Assembly (NCBI RefSeq): GCF_030814315.1 | Contig: NZ_JAUSUV010000011.1 | Location: forward strand, 1-64,000 | Length of the DNA: 64,000 bases | Source: Croceifilum oryzae | Lineage (GTDB): Bacteria > Bacillota > Bacilli > Thermoactinomycetales > Thermoactinomycetaceae | Direction: 5' to 3' | Shown here: positions 1 through 7,772 of the stretch, in pieces | Layout: the number at the start of each line of letters is the position of its first letter | Numbering within the stretch: position 1 is the first letter of the stretch | The notes under the pieces: model-generated | Databases searched by the model: none | What the model saw: only the letters and a program-made list of their open reading frames with translations | What the model was told of the DNA's origin: nothing | Translations under genes and position numbers: made by a program

Positions 1-292
1 TCGCCTTGAGGTCCTTGAGGTCCAAGAGGTCCTGTATCGCCTTGAGGTCCTTGAGGTCCAAGAGGTCCTGTATCGCCTTGAGGTCCTTGAGGTCCAAGAG
101 GTCCTGTATCGCCTTGAGGTCCTTGAGGTCCGAGAGGTCCTGTATCGCCTTGAGGTCCTTGAGGTCCGAGAGGTCCTGTATCGCCTTGAGGTCCTTGAGG
201 TCCAAGAGGTCCTGTATCGCCTTGAGGTCCTTGGGGTCCAAGAGGTCCTGTATCGCCTTGAGGTCCTTGAGGTCCGAGAGGTCCTGTAGCTC
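1..292. repeat. 36-bp tandem repeat coding for collagen Gly-X-Y units
   Basis: About eight copies of a 36-bp unit, each coding on the minus strand for [12 protein letters not shown]. Copies differ only by single bases (for example aagagg versus cgagagg, and one ttggggtcc). A second, shorter Gln-Gly-Pro tract with 9-bp periodicity lies at about 537-580. Such near-identical coding repeats change copy number easily by slippage or recombination. Confidence 0.9.
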
Positions 293-995
293 CGGTAAGT
301 CCTGTGGCACCAGTAAGACCGAGTTCTGCAATGATTTCTTGAACAATGTCTGCGATGGCTCCAGTAGTACCAGTGGGCACTTCTAGACTTACGACGGCAG
401 AACCAGGTGTTACCGAAATGTCTAACGTATTGGATATAAAGTTTATTGTATCTCCGAAACCGAGTGGAACGGTTCCGTCAGCGCCTGTATTCCCTTGAAC
501 CACGAATAAGGTGCCACCTGTAGCAAACGTTCCAGTCGGTCCTTGAGGTCCTTGAGGTCCTTGAGGTCCTTGAGGTCCTGTGATACCTTGAGGTCCTGCC
601 GTGCCTTGAGGTCCTGGAGGGCCCGATGGTCCTGGAGGTCCTCCTGATGATCCGGTGGTTCCCGGAGGTCCTTGGGGTCCCGTTGGTCCCCTCGTAACGT
701 CTGTGTCTAACACGTTTTCTAACTTCTGGTTTAAAATCCATTCTTTCTTACCGATTACATTAATTGTGTCGCGAACACTCGCATTGATCGTAAGTAAGTC
801 GGTGATCGTTGGTTGAAAGGTGGTTGATACTCCGGGGAGCGTTCCGAGAACATATTGGAGTTTTTCCCCTTCGGCATTAATAATATGGCTAAGTCCTAGC
901 TCTTCTAACGCAATCGAGGACAGCAGTAGATTGACTGCATCTTCTCTCGTAATGGAAATGTTTGGTGAAATGTTTGGGATATTGGCTTGAGACAT
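1..995 (-). CDS. Collagen-like repeat protein, probably spore surface (3' end outside window)
   Basis: The start is the ATG at 995, behind a good ribosome binding site (AAAGGAGG in the minus-strand direction). The frame stays open to the window edge, so the C-terminus is missing. Residues 1-100 form a non-collagen domain ([14 protein letters not shown]...). A first Gly-X-Y tract follows at about 101-153, then a short globular insert with TLFVVQG and [20 protein letters not shown], then a second tract of identical 12-residue units [12 protein letters not shown] running off the edge. BclA-type exosporium proteins have a comparable layout, and the next gene upstream carries a BclA-C-like domain, so a role as a spore-surface filament is likely but inferred. 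No signal peptide is visible, as expected for proteins assembled from the mother cell. Confidence 0.85.
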   Translation of the reverse strand, partial: MSQANIPNISPNISITREDAVNLLLSSIALEELGLSHIINAEGEKLQYVLGTLPGVSTTFQPTITDLLTINASVRDTINVIGKKEWILNQKLENVLDTDVTRGPTGPQGPPGTTGSSGGPPGPSGPPGPQGTAGPQGITGPQGPQGPQGPQGPTGTFATGGTLFVVQGNTGADGTVPLGFGDTINFISNTLDISVTPGSAVVSLEVPTGTTGAIADIVQEIIAELGLTGATGLTGATGPLGPQGPQGDTGPLGPQGPQGDTGPLGPQGPQGDTGPLGPQGPQGDTGPLGPQGPQGDTGPLGPQGPQGDTGPLGPQGPQGDTGPLGPQGPQG

Positions 996-1196
996 GTTAT
1001 ACCTCCTTTGAAATAATTCTTGCTATAGTTATGCTCCTTAACTTGTTCGTGTTCCAGTTTTTTTGGGTAGGATGTCTACAAAAAAGTGGGTGAATGCTTG
1101 AAGAGGGGTAGGCTGTCGCTCTTCTCATAAAGAGGACGGCCTTTCCATTCAAACCTTCATCCCAATTGTTTTGTCTAGCATTTGTAGTTTCTGAGA

Positions 1197-1805
1197 TTAG
1201 ACAATAGGACCTAATCTTTTTAATGTCATAGAAGCATTGCTGAGTGGTGAAAGGGCACCAATTAGGCTGCCTAGTAAGGGAACAGATACACCACTTACAT
1301 TTCGTAGTGTGATGGTTGCGTTCGCAGGGACGTCGATGATGACGGAACCGGATATTTGTGCTGCTAGATTTAGAACCCCTGTTAAGTTAATCGCAAAAGT
1401 AGATTGTGGGACGACTGTACCATTTACGGTAACGGCAAAAGCAGCTAGTAAACCTAGAAGTGCTCCTACGGCACTAACTTGGAAGTTGACTTCATACTGT
1501 CCTGCTTGAGGTAGGATGATCTGAGTGGATCCTGTAGTATGTGTAATGTTATTTAATACACCATTATTACTAAATGGTATATCTCCCCCTGCTCCAATGG
1601 TTAGTACTATACCAGTGGATAGATTGTATACTTGGCCATAAGCAGATAGCCCACCTTGAGCCGTCCGATTCTCTAAGGCTATGATTCGTCTTCTCAAACC
1701 ATTAATGCGGTTGCCAAGTGCACAGAGTCTTTTCAGGATTTTCTGGATAATAGAGCACTTCGGTGATGGACAATGTTCTCTCAATCCTGCTGCTTTATCC
1801 TTCAT
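1197..1805 (-). CDS. BclA C-terminal-domain-like spore surface protein
   Basis: A 202-residue protein starting at ATG 1805 behind AGGAGG. The N-terminal 55 residues are Cys-containing and basic, with a coiled-coil-like stretch (LCALGNRINGLRRRIIALENR). From about residue 53 there is a beta-rich domain: YGQVYNLST, IPFSNNG, ITHTTGSTQIILPQAGQYEVNFQVSA, then ITLRN. This pattern resembles the TNF-like jelly-roll head of BclA-type exosporium glycoproteins. There is no collagen tract in this protein; the collagen-like gene sits just downstream on the same strand, and the two may form one spore-surface layer. The domain family is a fair match by eye; the exact role is inferred. Confidence 0.7.
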   Translation of the reverse strand: MKDKAAGLREHCPSPKCSIIQKILKRLCALGNRINGLRRRIIALENRTAQGGLSAYGQVYNLSTGIVLTIGAGGDIPFSNNGVLNNITHTTGSTQIILPQAGQYEVNFQVSAVGALLGLLAAFAVTVNGTVVPQSTFAINLTGVLNLAAQISGSVIIDVPANATITLRNVSGVSVPLLGSLIGALSPLSNASMTLKRLGPIV

Positions 1806-1869
1806 AATAAACCTCCTTTTCTCCTACTATTCATATGGTGGACAAAATCGTTTGGCTTGGATCATTCAT

Positions 1870-2616
1870 CTATTTTTTCGAGAATACACATCTAATTTTG
1901 CGTATTCTTTTGGATATATCGGGTTTAAATATCTGGAATATTTTGATAGAAGGATGGATATTTACTTCATAAATCCAGATGTGACCGTCTCGATCGATTC
2001 CGATATCGATGCCAAATTCGTTCCATTTGGGATAGGCTCTACTAATGGTATGGGCAGCTTGGAGGGAGAGTGCACGGATTTTCTCTACGGTTTTCTTTGC
2101 TTTGGGAGGAAGATAATCTAAGTCGTTTTTTAGTAATTTTCGAATTGGTTTGTATTCGACTCCGTGATTATAGTTGGTAACAATCAAGTGTTCAGAGGCT
2201 ACACGACCTGCAATCCCTACAATTTTCCATGTCCATTTTTGACGGATAAGGTGGACTCGTAGGTCAAATAGATTGTGATTCTTTGTCAGACTATGGATGC
2301 CTTGCTGAATCAGATAAGGGCGATCCATGCGAAATTCTTGAATGTGATCGAAGATTTTTTGGGCATGTAGGGGGGCAGTGAGTGTATTACCGTGGTCGCT
2401 CGACATCAGGATCACGCGATTTTGTCTGTGGCGTTCGATCCGCACGATTCCTTTTCCTTGGCAGGAGTTGTTCGGTTTGATATAAAGCATTCTATATCTG
2501 CCTAGCATTTTGTGAAGGGAACGTAGGGTAAGTACTTGTGTGTCAGGGATGTTTTTCGCAATAAGAGGATTTTTCTTCAATAAATAGCTATTTGAGATTT
2601 TACTAATCACGCTCAA
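1870..2616 (-). CDS. YheC/YheD-type endospore coat-associated ATP-grasp protein
   Basis: 248 residues with a TTG start at 2616, preceded by AAGGGAG at about 10 bases. Matching features are YIKPNNSCQGKGIVRIER near the N-terminus (ATP-grasp lysine and glycine-rich loop), YLIQQGI, the strand FDLRVHLIRQ, and the C-terminal metal-binding segment GIDIGIDRDGHIWIYEVN. This architecture is that of the YheC/YheD family found in spore coats of Bacillus, whose enzymatic product is unknown. At 248 residues it is shorter than YheC/YheD (roughly 360-450) and lacks their N-terminal extension. Its position next to two spore-surface genes supports a role in spore formation. Confidence 0.75.
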   Translation of the reverse strand: MSVISKISNSYLLKKNPLIAKNIPDTQVLTLRSLHKMLGRYRMLYIKPNNSCQGKGIVRIERHRQNRVILMSSDHGNTLTAPLHAQKIFDHIQEFRMDRPYLIQQGIHSLTKNHNLFDLRVHLIRQKWTWKIVGIAGRVASEHLIVTNYNHGVEYKPIRKLLKNDLDYLPPKAKKTVEKIRALSLQAAHTISRAYPKWNEFGIDIGIDRDGHIWIYEVNIHPSIKIFQIFKPDISKRIRKIRCVFSKK

Positions 2617-2752
2617 TGTTACATAACTCCCTTCGACCTATATGAAGAGTACGGGATGATACACTTTATTCATGATATGAAAAAGAGCAACGTTATCAAG
2701 AGCGTATTTTCATAGTTTTAGAGAGATGTTTCAAATAGTAGGTGCAGTACGG

Positions 2753-2781
2753 TTGCTAACTTTTCAAGCATTTACTATACT
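2753..2781 (+). promoter_or_regulatory. Sigma-A-like promoter for ywiB-argS
   Basis: TTGCTA at 2753-2758 and TATACT at 2776-2781, with a 17-base spacer, about 60 bases upstream of the DUF1934 gene. It is the best promoter match in the 2617-2842 divergent intergenic region. Confidence 0.5.
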
Positions 2782-2810
2782 TGATGCATAATAATTTTAG
2801 TGAGGTGTTT

Positions 2811-2834
2811 GGCATCCGCAAGAAACGGGTGCCA
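2811..2834 (+). promoter_or_regulatory. Hairpin in the ywiB leader
   Basis: GGCATCCGC and GGGTGCC form a stem around AAGAAAC, ending 8 bases before the DUF1934 start codon. It has no strong T-run, so it is more likely a leader structure than a full terminator. Confidence 0.35.
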
Positions 2835-2842
2835 TTTCCTAT

Positions 2843-3286
2843 ATGAGCCAATACCAAATACATGATCTACGCGAAGTCCGAGTCCGAGTGGCTTCGATTA
2901 TTTATTCTGACCCAGTGGCTGAACCAGAGAAGATCGAACAAGAGATGACCGGTTCGTTTGAGCAGTCGAGGACAGATTGGAAAATCCGCTATAAAGAGAA
3001 TCCGAATACATCCGAAGAGGTAGCCACGATGGTACGAGCTGGAGAAGAACAGCTTGTCATTATTCGCCGCGGTGGAATTTCGTACCGTCAAGTATATCGC
3101 CCGGGTGAGGTAACGGTAAGCCTGATGACGACACCGGGTGGACAGATGGAGATGGAAGTGCATACCCATCAGTATCACCGAGAGATGGGACAGGGTAGTG
3201 GAAAGATCGAGTTTTCATTTGAGTTATCGATGAGTGGGCAATTATTAGGATTGTACGAGCTGACGATTGATTGGTTGGAGGGGTAA
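2843..3286 (+). CDS. ywiB: DUF1934 (YwiB-like) beta-barrel protein
   Basis: 147 residues. The sequence alternates short strands typical of the DUF1934/YwiB calycin-like barrel: VRVASIIYSD, YKENPNTSE, VTMVRAGEEQLVIIRRGGISYRQVYRPGEVT, then QMEMEVHTHQYHREMGQGSGKIEFSFELSMSGQLLGLYELTIDW. The family function is unknown. In Bacillus ywiB is found beside argS, and here argS begins 2 bases after this stop codon, so the pair is cotranscribed. The start codon has no strong Shine-Dalgarno sequence and sits just after a hairpin. Confidence 0.8.
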   Translation: MSQYQIHDLREVRVRVASIIYSDPVAEPEKIEQEMTGSFEQSRTDWKIRYKENPNTSEEVATMVRAGEEQLVIIRRGGISYRQVYRPGEVTVSLMTTPGGQMEMEVHTHQYHREMGQGSGKIEFSFELSMSGQLLGLYELTIDWLEG

Positions 3287-3288
3287 AG

Positions 3289-4959
3289 ATGAGCGTTTTG
3301 ACGCAGATGAAGGAAACGTTAAAAGAGCAGATTAAGCAGGCTATTATGCAAGCGGAATTGGTAACAGAGGAACAGATTCCTGATATCTTACTAGAGGTGC
3401 CAAAGGATAAGAGCCACGGAGATTGGGCTACCAATGTGGCGATGCAGTTGACACGGATTGCCCGTCGTAATCCGCGTGAGATTGCGAATGTGATTGTAGA
3501 GAAACTAGATCAATCCAAAGCACAGATTCGCAAGGTCGAGATTGCGGGTCCGGGTTTTATTAACTTTACGATGGATCGTTCTTTTTTAACGGACGTGGCG
3601 CTTGAAGTTTATAAGCAAAAAGAGGCATTTGGTAGAAGTGAAGCAGGTAAGGGCGAGCGGGTAAATGTAGAGTTCGTGAGTGCCAATCCAACAGGCAGTC
3701 TTCATCTGGGACACGCGCGTGGCGCGGCAGTCGGGGATGCATTATGCAATGTATTGGATGCGGCTGGTTATGATGTAACCCGTGAGTATTACATTAATGA
3801 TGCGGGCAATCAGATGAATATGATGGCGTTATCACTGGAAGCGCGTTATTTCGAGGGCTTGGGCATTGAGTGGGCATTTCCAGAGGACGGGTACTATGGA
3901 CAGGATATGGTGCAGATTGCGGAGCAGATTATCGAGGTTGACGGGAAAAAGTGGACCGAGGTAGAGGGCTCTGAGCGTTTGGCTTATTTTAAAGAAGTGG
4001 GACGTGAGAAGCTACTTAATAAGATTGAGACGGATCTAAAAGGGTTCCGTGTCGGCTTTGATAAGTGGTTTAGCGAGAAGACTCTCTATGAATCGAATGT
4101 GATTGAACAAACGCTAGAAGAATTAAAGAAACAAGGTTGTACGTATGAACAAGATGGCGCGCTCTGGCTACGATCCACCGATTTTGGTGATGATAAGGAC
4201 CGTGTGCTAGTGAAACAAGATGGTTCCTATACCTATCTTACGCCTGATATTGCGTATCATCGGGATAAGTTAAGTCGTGGTTTTGATCGTCTGATCAACA
4301 TCTGGGGTGCAGATCATCACGGTTATATCGCTCGGATGAAGGCGGCCCTGCAAGCGCTAGGGCATTCGGCGGATACGCTTGATGTGATGATTATTCAACT
4401 CGTGAAGCTTTTCCAAGGTGGAGAAGTGGTGAAGATGTCGAAACGTACAGGGAAGGCGGTTACGTTGGTAGACTTGATGGAAGAAGTGGGAGTGGATGCG
4501 ACTCGCTATTTCTTCGCGATGCGTAGCCAAGATACCCATTTGGACTTTGATATGGATTTGGCGATGAGTCAGTCGAACGAGAATCCTGTTTACTATGTTC
4601 AATATGCCCATGCGCGGATTCATAGTGTGTTTCGTCAAGCAGTCGAGAAAGGGGTCTCGGTTTCATTTGACCCTGCTGTGTTGAGCCGATTGTCGGAGGA
4701 TGCGGAGTATGACTTGTTGCAGAAATTAGCTGAGTTCCCAGATGAGATCGCATCCGCGGCGGCAGCCATCGCCCCGCATCGTGTGATTCGTTATTTGTAT
4801 GATTTGTCGACACAGTTCCATAGTTACTATGGTGCGCATCGGGTTGTGACAGAGGATGTGGAGTTGTCGCAGGCACGTCTGGCTTTACTTCAGTGTACGG
4901 CGCAGGTGATTCGGAATGGGCTGGGGCTCGTAGGAGTGACGGCTCCGGAGCGTATGTAG
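3289..4959 (+). CDS. argS: Arginyl-tRNA synthetase
   Basis: 556 residues, the usual length for Bacillus ArgS. It charges tRNA-Arg with arginine in the cytoplasm. Visible signatures are the N-terminal Add-1 domain, the HIGH motif as HLGH at residues 139-142, the KMSKRTG loop, and a C-terminal DALR anticodon-binding domain (NPVYYVQYAHARIHSVFRQ onwards). I chose ATG 3289 because GGAGGGG lies 5-6 bases upstream; an in-frame TTG at 3271 would overlap ywiB and has no ribosome binding site. Confidence 0.97.
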   Translation: MSVLTQMKETLKEQIKQAIMQAELVTEEQIPDILLEVPKDKSHGDWATNVAMQLTRIARRNPREIANVIVEKLDQSKAQIRKVEIAGPGFINFTMDRSFLTDVALEVYKQKEAFGRSEAGKGERVNVEFVSANPTGSLHLGHARGAAVGDALCNVLDAAGYDVTREYYINDAGNQMNMMALSLEARYFEGLGIEWAFPEDGYYGQDMVQIAEQIIEVDGKKWTEVEGSERLAYFKEVGREKLLNKIETDLKGFRVGFDKWFSEKTLYESNVIEQTLEELKKQGCTYEQDGALWLRSTDFGDDKDRVLVKQDGSYTYLTPDIAYHRDKLSRGFDRLINIWGADHHGYIARMKAALQALGHSADTLDVMIIQLVKLFQGGEVVKMSKRTGKAVTLVDLMEEVGVDATRYFFAMRSQDTHLDFDMDLAMSQSNENPVYYVQYAHARIHSVFRQAVEKGVSVSFDPAVLSRLSEDAEYDLLQKLAEFPDEIASAAAAIAPHRVIRYLYDLSTQFHSYYGAHRVVTEDVELSQARLALLQCTAQVIRNGLGLVGVTAPERM

Positions 4960-4967
4960 GGTTGTGT

Positions 4968-5050
4968 GGTTGTTGATGAAGTGGGCTATTGGATGATGGG
5001 AGAGAAGGGGGAGTCTATTTGATCACCACTCAAATACCCAACATCTCCTC
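4968..5050. repeat. Degenerate half of repeat family A
   Basis: The stretch with gttgatgaag, gggggagtctatttgatcacc and actcaaataccc resembles the left arm of the family A repeat at 56112-56200 (ctgttgaagt, ggagagtctattcgatacc, gctcagatacc). No matching right arm follows, so this is a decayed or solo arm just after argS. Confidence 0.45.
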
Positions 5051-5138
5051 TTCTCTTATCTATCGTGAATCCGATTCATTAACAAATTTGCTTGAGTAGT
5101 AGTGAGTAGGTACATTAATTCTATGGGTTAACTTGTAT

Positions 5139-5188
5139 TAAACGCCTTCTTTGTAGTCTAGTTAATAGACGCGGGAGGGCGTTTGTTT
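5139..5188. terminator. Terminator between argS and the lipoprotein gene
   Basis: AAACGCCTTC (5140-5149) pairs with GAGGGCGTTT (5175-5184) around a long loop, and T-rich sequence lies on both sides. The genes on either side are convergent, so it could serve both. Confidence 0.5.
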
Positions 5189-5778
5189 TATGGTTTGGCT
5201 TTTTTTATCTTCTTGGTTAGTAAGGATCGTTTCATCTCTAGCGGGGGGAATGTTTTTTGATCGGTTTTGCTTAGATGTTCGGTGATTCGTTTGGCACGGT
5301 TGCCTTTTATATGGAATTCTCCTTGGAATCCGCCTACGATTGTATAGATATCTTGTGAGAAGAGGAGGTCCTTTGGATGGTATCGACCGAATAATATGAC
5401 TTTCTCTGTTGCTTTCATGGTACTAAATCCTAGGAGGGTGACAAAGGTGATCGTGTTGCCGGCTACTACTTTCCCGCTTAAGGAGTTTGTTATTTTTACA
5501 GTCGATTTTACAAAGGTTACTCCCTCGGATTGAAAGGTGCTTCGGCTGGTCACGACTCCTTGGATGATAATGGAAGACTCTTTACTTAAGCTTTCTACGG
5601 AAGGATACACTTCCCCGATGCCTAGAGCTGTTCGAATGATTGAGTTAGTTGTAGTTGTTTTTTCGATGGAAGCTTTTAAAATTTCTGTTCTCTTCGCCTG
5701 CTGAGCCTCTATCGCCGCATTACAACCTGTCCCCATCAGCAAAACACCAATCATACATAGGAAAAACATTTTTCTCAT
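5188..5778 (-). CDS. Predicted lipoprotein of unknown function
   Basis: 196 residues. The N-terminus MRKMFFLCMIGVLLMGTGC looks like a lipoprotein signal with Cys at residue 19. The mature part has the pattern SSIIIQGVVTS...VTFVKSTVKITNSLSGKVVAGNTITFVTLLG...EKVILFGRYHP. This recalls small extracellular beta-barrel proteins in which an output protein is described as 'rate of release' modules in many Gram-positive genomes, but I cannot name a family. It is a lone gene between convergent argS and a divergent small gene. The function is unknown. Confidence 0.65.
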   Translation of the reverse strand: MRKMFFLCMIGVLLMGTGCNAAIEAQQAKRTEILKASIEKTTTTNSIIRTALGIGEVYPSVESLSKESSIIIQGVVTSRSTFQSEGVTFVKSTVKITNSLSGKVVAGNTITFVTLLGFSTMKATEKVILFGRYHPKDLLFSQDIYTIVGGFQGEFHIKGNRAKRITEHLSKTDQKTFPPLEMKRSLLTKKIKKAKP

Positions 5779-5963
5779 AAAACTCAGTTCTCTCCTTCGA
5801 TTTCTCTTATTCTATTAATGTGACATCGAGGTGGGAATTTCCTGCAATATGGAAATAGAATGAACCCCTTCAGTAGTCAATATTTTCTTCATTTCTTAAA
5901 CCGACATCTGATACAATTTGGTTTGTGAAGCACATATGGATGACAAAATAGGAGGTACATAAT

Positions 5964-6287
5964 ATGAGCAGTCAGTCTAATAATGGAGATCAATTTCTAG
6001 GGAAGTGGGAAACGGAGATTGCTAGCCCGATGGGGAAAGTCCCGGTTTCGGTCGAGTTTACTTTTCAAGATGGACAAATAGTAGGAAATGCAAAGCAAGG
6101 CGAGGATACCTTTACGTTTCATCCTACGGTAGCTGGGGATCAGCTAAAGTGGACGATGAAGATTACGAAGCCGATGAGTCTTAGTTTGAACTTTGTCGTA
6201 TCGGTAGACGGAGACACCATGAAGGGCGAGGCGAAGGCTGGATTTTTCGTTTCCTCCAAGTTAACAGGACACCGCGTTTCATCATAA
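5964..6287 (+). CDS. Small lipocalin-like protein of unknown function
   Basis: 107 residues starting at ATG 5964 behind AGGAGG. The sequence consists of short beta strands: LGKWETEIASPMGKVPVSVEFTFQDGQIVGNAKQGEDTFTF, then LKWTMKITKPMSLSLNFVVSVDGDTMKGEAKAG. That is the pattern of a small up-and-down barrel that binds or senses hydrophobic ligands. There is no signal peptide. It is monocistronic with its own strong terminator at 6291-6328. The function is not known. Confidence 0.6.
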   Translation: MSSQSNNGDQFLGKWETEIASPMGKVPVSVEFTFQDGQIVGNAKQGEDTFTFHPTVAGDQLKWTMKITKPMSLSLNFVVSVDGDTMKGEAKAGFFVSSKLTGHRVSS

Positions 6288-6290
6288 TCC

Positions 6291-6328
6291 AGAACCCCCC
6301 TATGCTACGGCTTAGCGGGGGGGTTCTT
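6291..6328 (+). terminator. Strong intrinsic terminator
   Basis: AGAACCCCCC (6291-6300) pairs with GGGGGGTTCT, followed by TCT and T-rich sequence. It ends the small gene at 5964 and insulates the toxin-antitoxin pair downstream. Confidence 0.85.
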
Positions 6329-6356
6329 CTGTAATTTCTAAATATGAGAATATTTT

Positions 6357-6386
6357 ACATGTATATTGTGTACACTATGTACATGT
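6357..6386. promoter_or_regulatory. 30-bp palindromic operator of the toxin-antitoxin pair
   Basis: A 30-bp palindrome beginning ACATGTATA and ending TATGTACATGT with central TGTACA; only two base pairs out of fifteen are mismatched. It lies 23 bases upstream of the antitoxin start and is the obvious autoregulatory operator. A TATACA at 6387-6392 and TTTACA at 6354-6359 flank it, but no clean -35/-10 spacing was found. Confidence 0.6.
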
Positions 6387-6408
6387 TATACAATGGAGGT
6401 GAGGAGTG

Positions 6409-6840
6409 ATGTTGATGCAACCAGCTCTATCGACGGATGTACGTAAAAATTGGTCAGAGTTTTTTGACATGGTTGTTCGAGGGAAGCCCCAGGCTGTGCA
6501 ACGTAATCGTGACTTAGCTATGTTTATTGCATTACCGCACATGAGAGAAATCCTTAAAAGATATCGTTTCACATTAGAGATTATACAAGAAGATGATGGC
6601 TCCTTTACAGGAGAATTACAAGAAGTCGATCTAATGTGGAATACGGATAGTATAGATCAGCTAAAAAAGATTTTAGCTCAAGATTTAATGGAGTATGCTA
6701 GAAACTATATGGAGGAATTTAATTTACACTTCCATTCCCCCAATCGTCGAGATCATTTCCCCTACGTTCTACATGTACTCATTCACGATAATCTAGTTGA
6801 TATAGTGAAGCTAATCGATGGCGACTTGGAAAGAACTTAA
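6409..6840 (+). CDS. Antitoxin, Phd/YefM-like N-terminus with HicB-like C-terminus
   Basis: About 143 residues. The start is taken as ATG 6409, five bases after GGAGGTGAG. Residues 4-45 (LSTDVRKNWSEFFDMVVRGKPQAVQRNRD) resemble the Phd/YefM DNA-binding fold. Residues 53-90 (YRFTLEIIQEDDGSFTGELQEVDLMWNTDS, then a helix) resemble the partial RNase-H fold of HicB antitoxins. The next gene is HicA-like and overlaps this one by 23 bases, so the two are translationally coupled. The protein would neutralise the toxin and repress its own operon through the palindrome at 6357-6386. The two-domain reading is by eye. Confidence 0.6.
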   Translation: MLMQPALSTDVRKNWSEFFDMVVRGKPQAVQRNRDLAMFIALPHMREILKRYRFTLEIIQEDDGSFTGELQEVDLMWNTDSIDQLKKILAQDLMEYARNYMEEFNLHFHSPNRRDHFPYVLHVLIHDNLVDIVKLIDGDLERT

Positions 6841-7036
6841 GAGATATTGTGAGTCAAATGATTGGAGGCTTTACAAAGACACAGACCATTATTTTTACCG
6901 CAAAATCTTGCCAGATGGGACTGTATTACTTACAAAAGTATCAAAAGGGAGTGGGGAAATCCCGAAGGGTCTTTGGAAGCGAATCTTGAAGCAACAGTTA
7001 AAAACAACACAAGAAGAGTTTAACCGGAAAACATAA
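6818..7036 (+). CDS. HicA-like mRNA interferase toxin
   Basis: 72 residues: MATWKELKRYCESNDWRLYKDTDHYFYRKILPDGTVLLTKVSKGSGEIPKGLWKRILKQQL. The pattern (helix, W-x-L-x-K-x-x-D-H-x-x-Y, strands, a Ser/Gly turn, then G-x-W-x-x-I-L-K-Q helix) fits the small double-stranded-RNA-binding-like HicA fold, whose conserved His (here in DHYFY) is used for RNA cleavage. It overlaps the antitoxin gene by 23 bases and has only a weak ribosome binding site of its own. Toxic activity is inferred from family and context. Confidence 0.65.
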   Translation: MATWKELKRYCESNDWRLYKDTDHYFYRKILPDGTVLLTKVSKGSGEIPKGLWKRILKQQLKTTQEEFNRKT

Positions 7037-7066
7037 TCCAGAGGCTGGGCACTTTGTGCTTTTTCC

Positions 7067-7630
7067 TTATTTGCGTTTCTTCTTTGCATCCACAATGAGT
7101 GAAGTAAATCCTAATTTTCCATCTTGATTTCGATGGTCGAATCGTTTCGAACGATAGATGAATCCATCTGCTTCGTTCCAGTCGAGATAATGGAACTGAC
7201 CATTTTCATCAAAGTATTCTAAGAGGGTTACATCGAAGCCGGCAGATTCGAACATGGAGGTAATGGTTGTATAGGTGTATACGATTTGATGACTGGCGGC
7301 TGGATGGTCTGTGGGACCGGGTCCGCCGACTTGTACGATTTGTTGATATGCTTGATCTGGAAAGTATCCATCTGGTACGGCACATCGAATAAAGCCTTCT
7401 GTTTGAAGGAATTCGTGGCATATGGTGGCGGCTTGGATGCCTTCTCCATAGGTCAAATGTTCCCATACGTGTTCAGCGAGAATGGTATGGATTGAGTTAG
7501 GTGAGAAGCGTTTTATCCAATCATTTCGATTTAATAGACTTAGTTCATGTTGCTCGGTGTGAATCCAGCCAGGGTTGTTGTTTATTCCTTCCGCGCCTAT
7601 AACGACTTTTAACTCTTGGGTGTGGCTCAT
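7067..7630 (-). CDS. SAM-dependent methyltransferase-like protein
   Basis: 187 residues from the ATG at 7630 (MSHTQELKVVIGAEG). An upstream in-frame ATG at 7717 falls inside a long hairpin and was rejected. Class I methyltransferase features are VIGAEGINNNPGWIHTEQHELSLLN, SIHTILAEHVWEHLTYGEG (the post-motif II 'EHVWEHL' of COG4627-type predicted methyltransferases), and IRCAVPDG. The first glycine loop is degenerate compared with GxGxG. The substrate is unknown. It lies downstream of the oxygenase gene on the same strand but is separated by a strong hairpin. Confidence 0.7.
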   Translation of the reverse strand: MSHTQELKVVIGAEGINNNPGWIHTEQHELSLLNRNDWIKRFSPNSIHTILAEHVWEHLTYGEGIQAATICHEFLQTEGFIRCAVPDGYFPDQAYQQIVQVGGPGPTDHPAASHQIVYTYTTITSMFESAGFDVTLLEYFDENGQFHYLDWNEADGFIYRSKRFDHRNQDGKLGFTSLIVDAKKKRK

Positions 7631-7666
7631 CGTATCACTGCTTTCTGTAGAGTAAGAGATAAAAGA

Positions 7667-7724
7667 ATAGCCCTTGCTTATAGGGTTCCTCTTGATGATG
7701 AGGAATCTTATAAGCAAGGGCTAT
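7667..7724. terminator. Long near-perfect hairpin between oxygenase and methyltransferase genes
   Basis: A 25-bp stem (7667-7691 with 7700-7724) with an 8-base loop and two mismatches. In the minus direction it follows the oxygenase stop and is followed by ATTCTTTTATC, so it probably terminates that gene. The stem is much longer than is needed for a terminator. Confidence 0.7.
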
Positions 7725-7772
7725 TCATTGTATATGATTTCAGAGTTTCCGACAAACATAGATTGGAATGAG

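Noticed and set aside
1..292. CRISPR-like array of 36-bp repeats
   Set aside because: Repeats are contiguous with no spacers and encode Gly-X-Y units in frame on the minus strand.
6..386. 126-codon plus-strand ORF with [12 protein letters not shown] repeats
   Set aside because: It is the antisense shadow of the collagen repeat gene, whose minus-strand frame has a proper start and ribosome binding site.
6354..6392. Sigma-A promoter across the toxin-antitoxin palindrome
   Set aside because: TTTACA and TATACA are 27 bases apart, too far for a promoter; no other pair had acceptable spacing.
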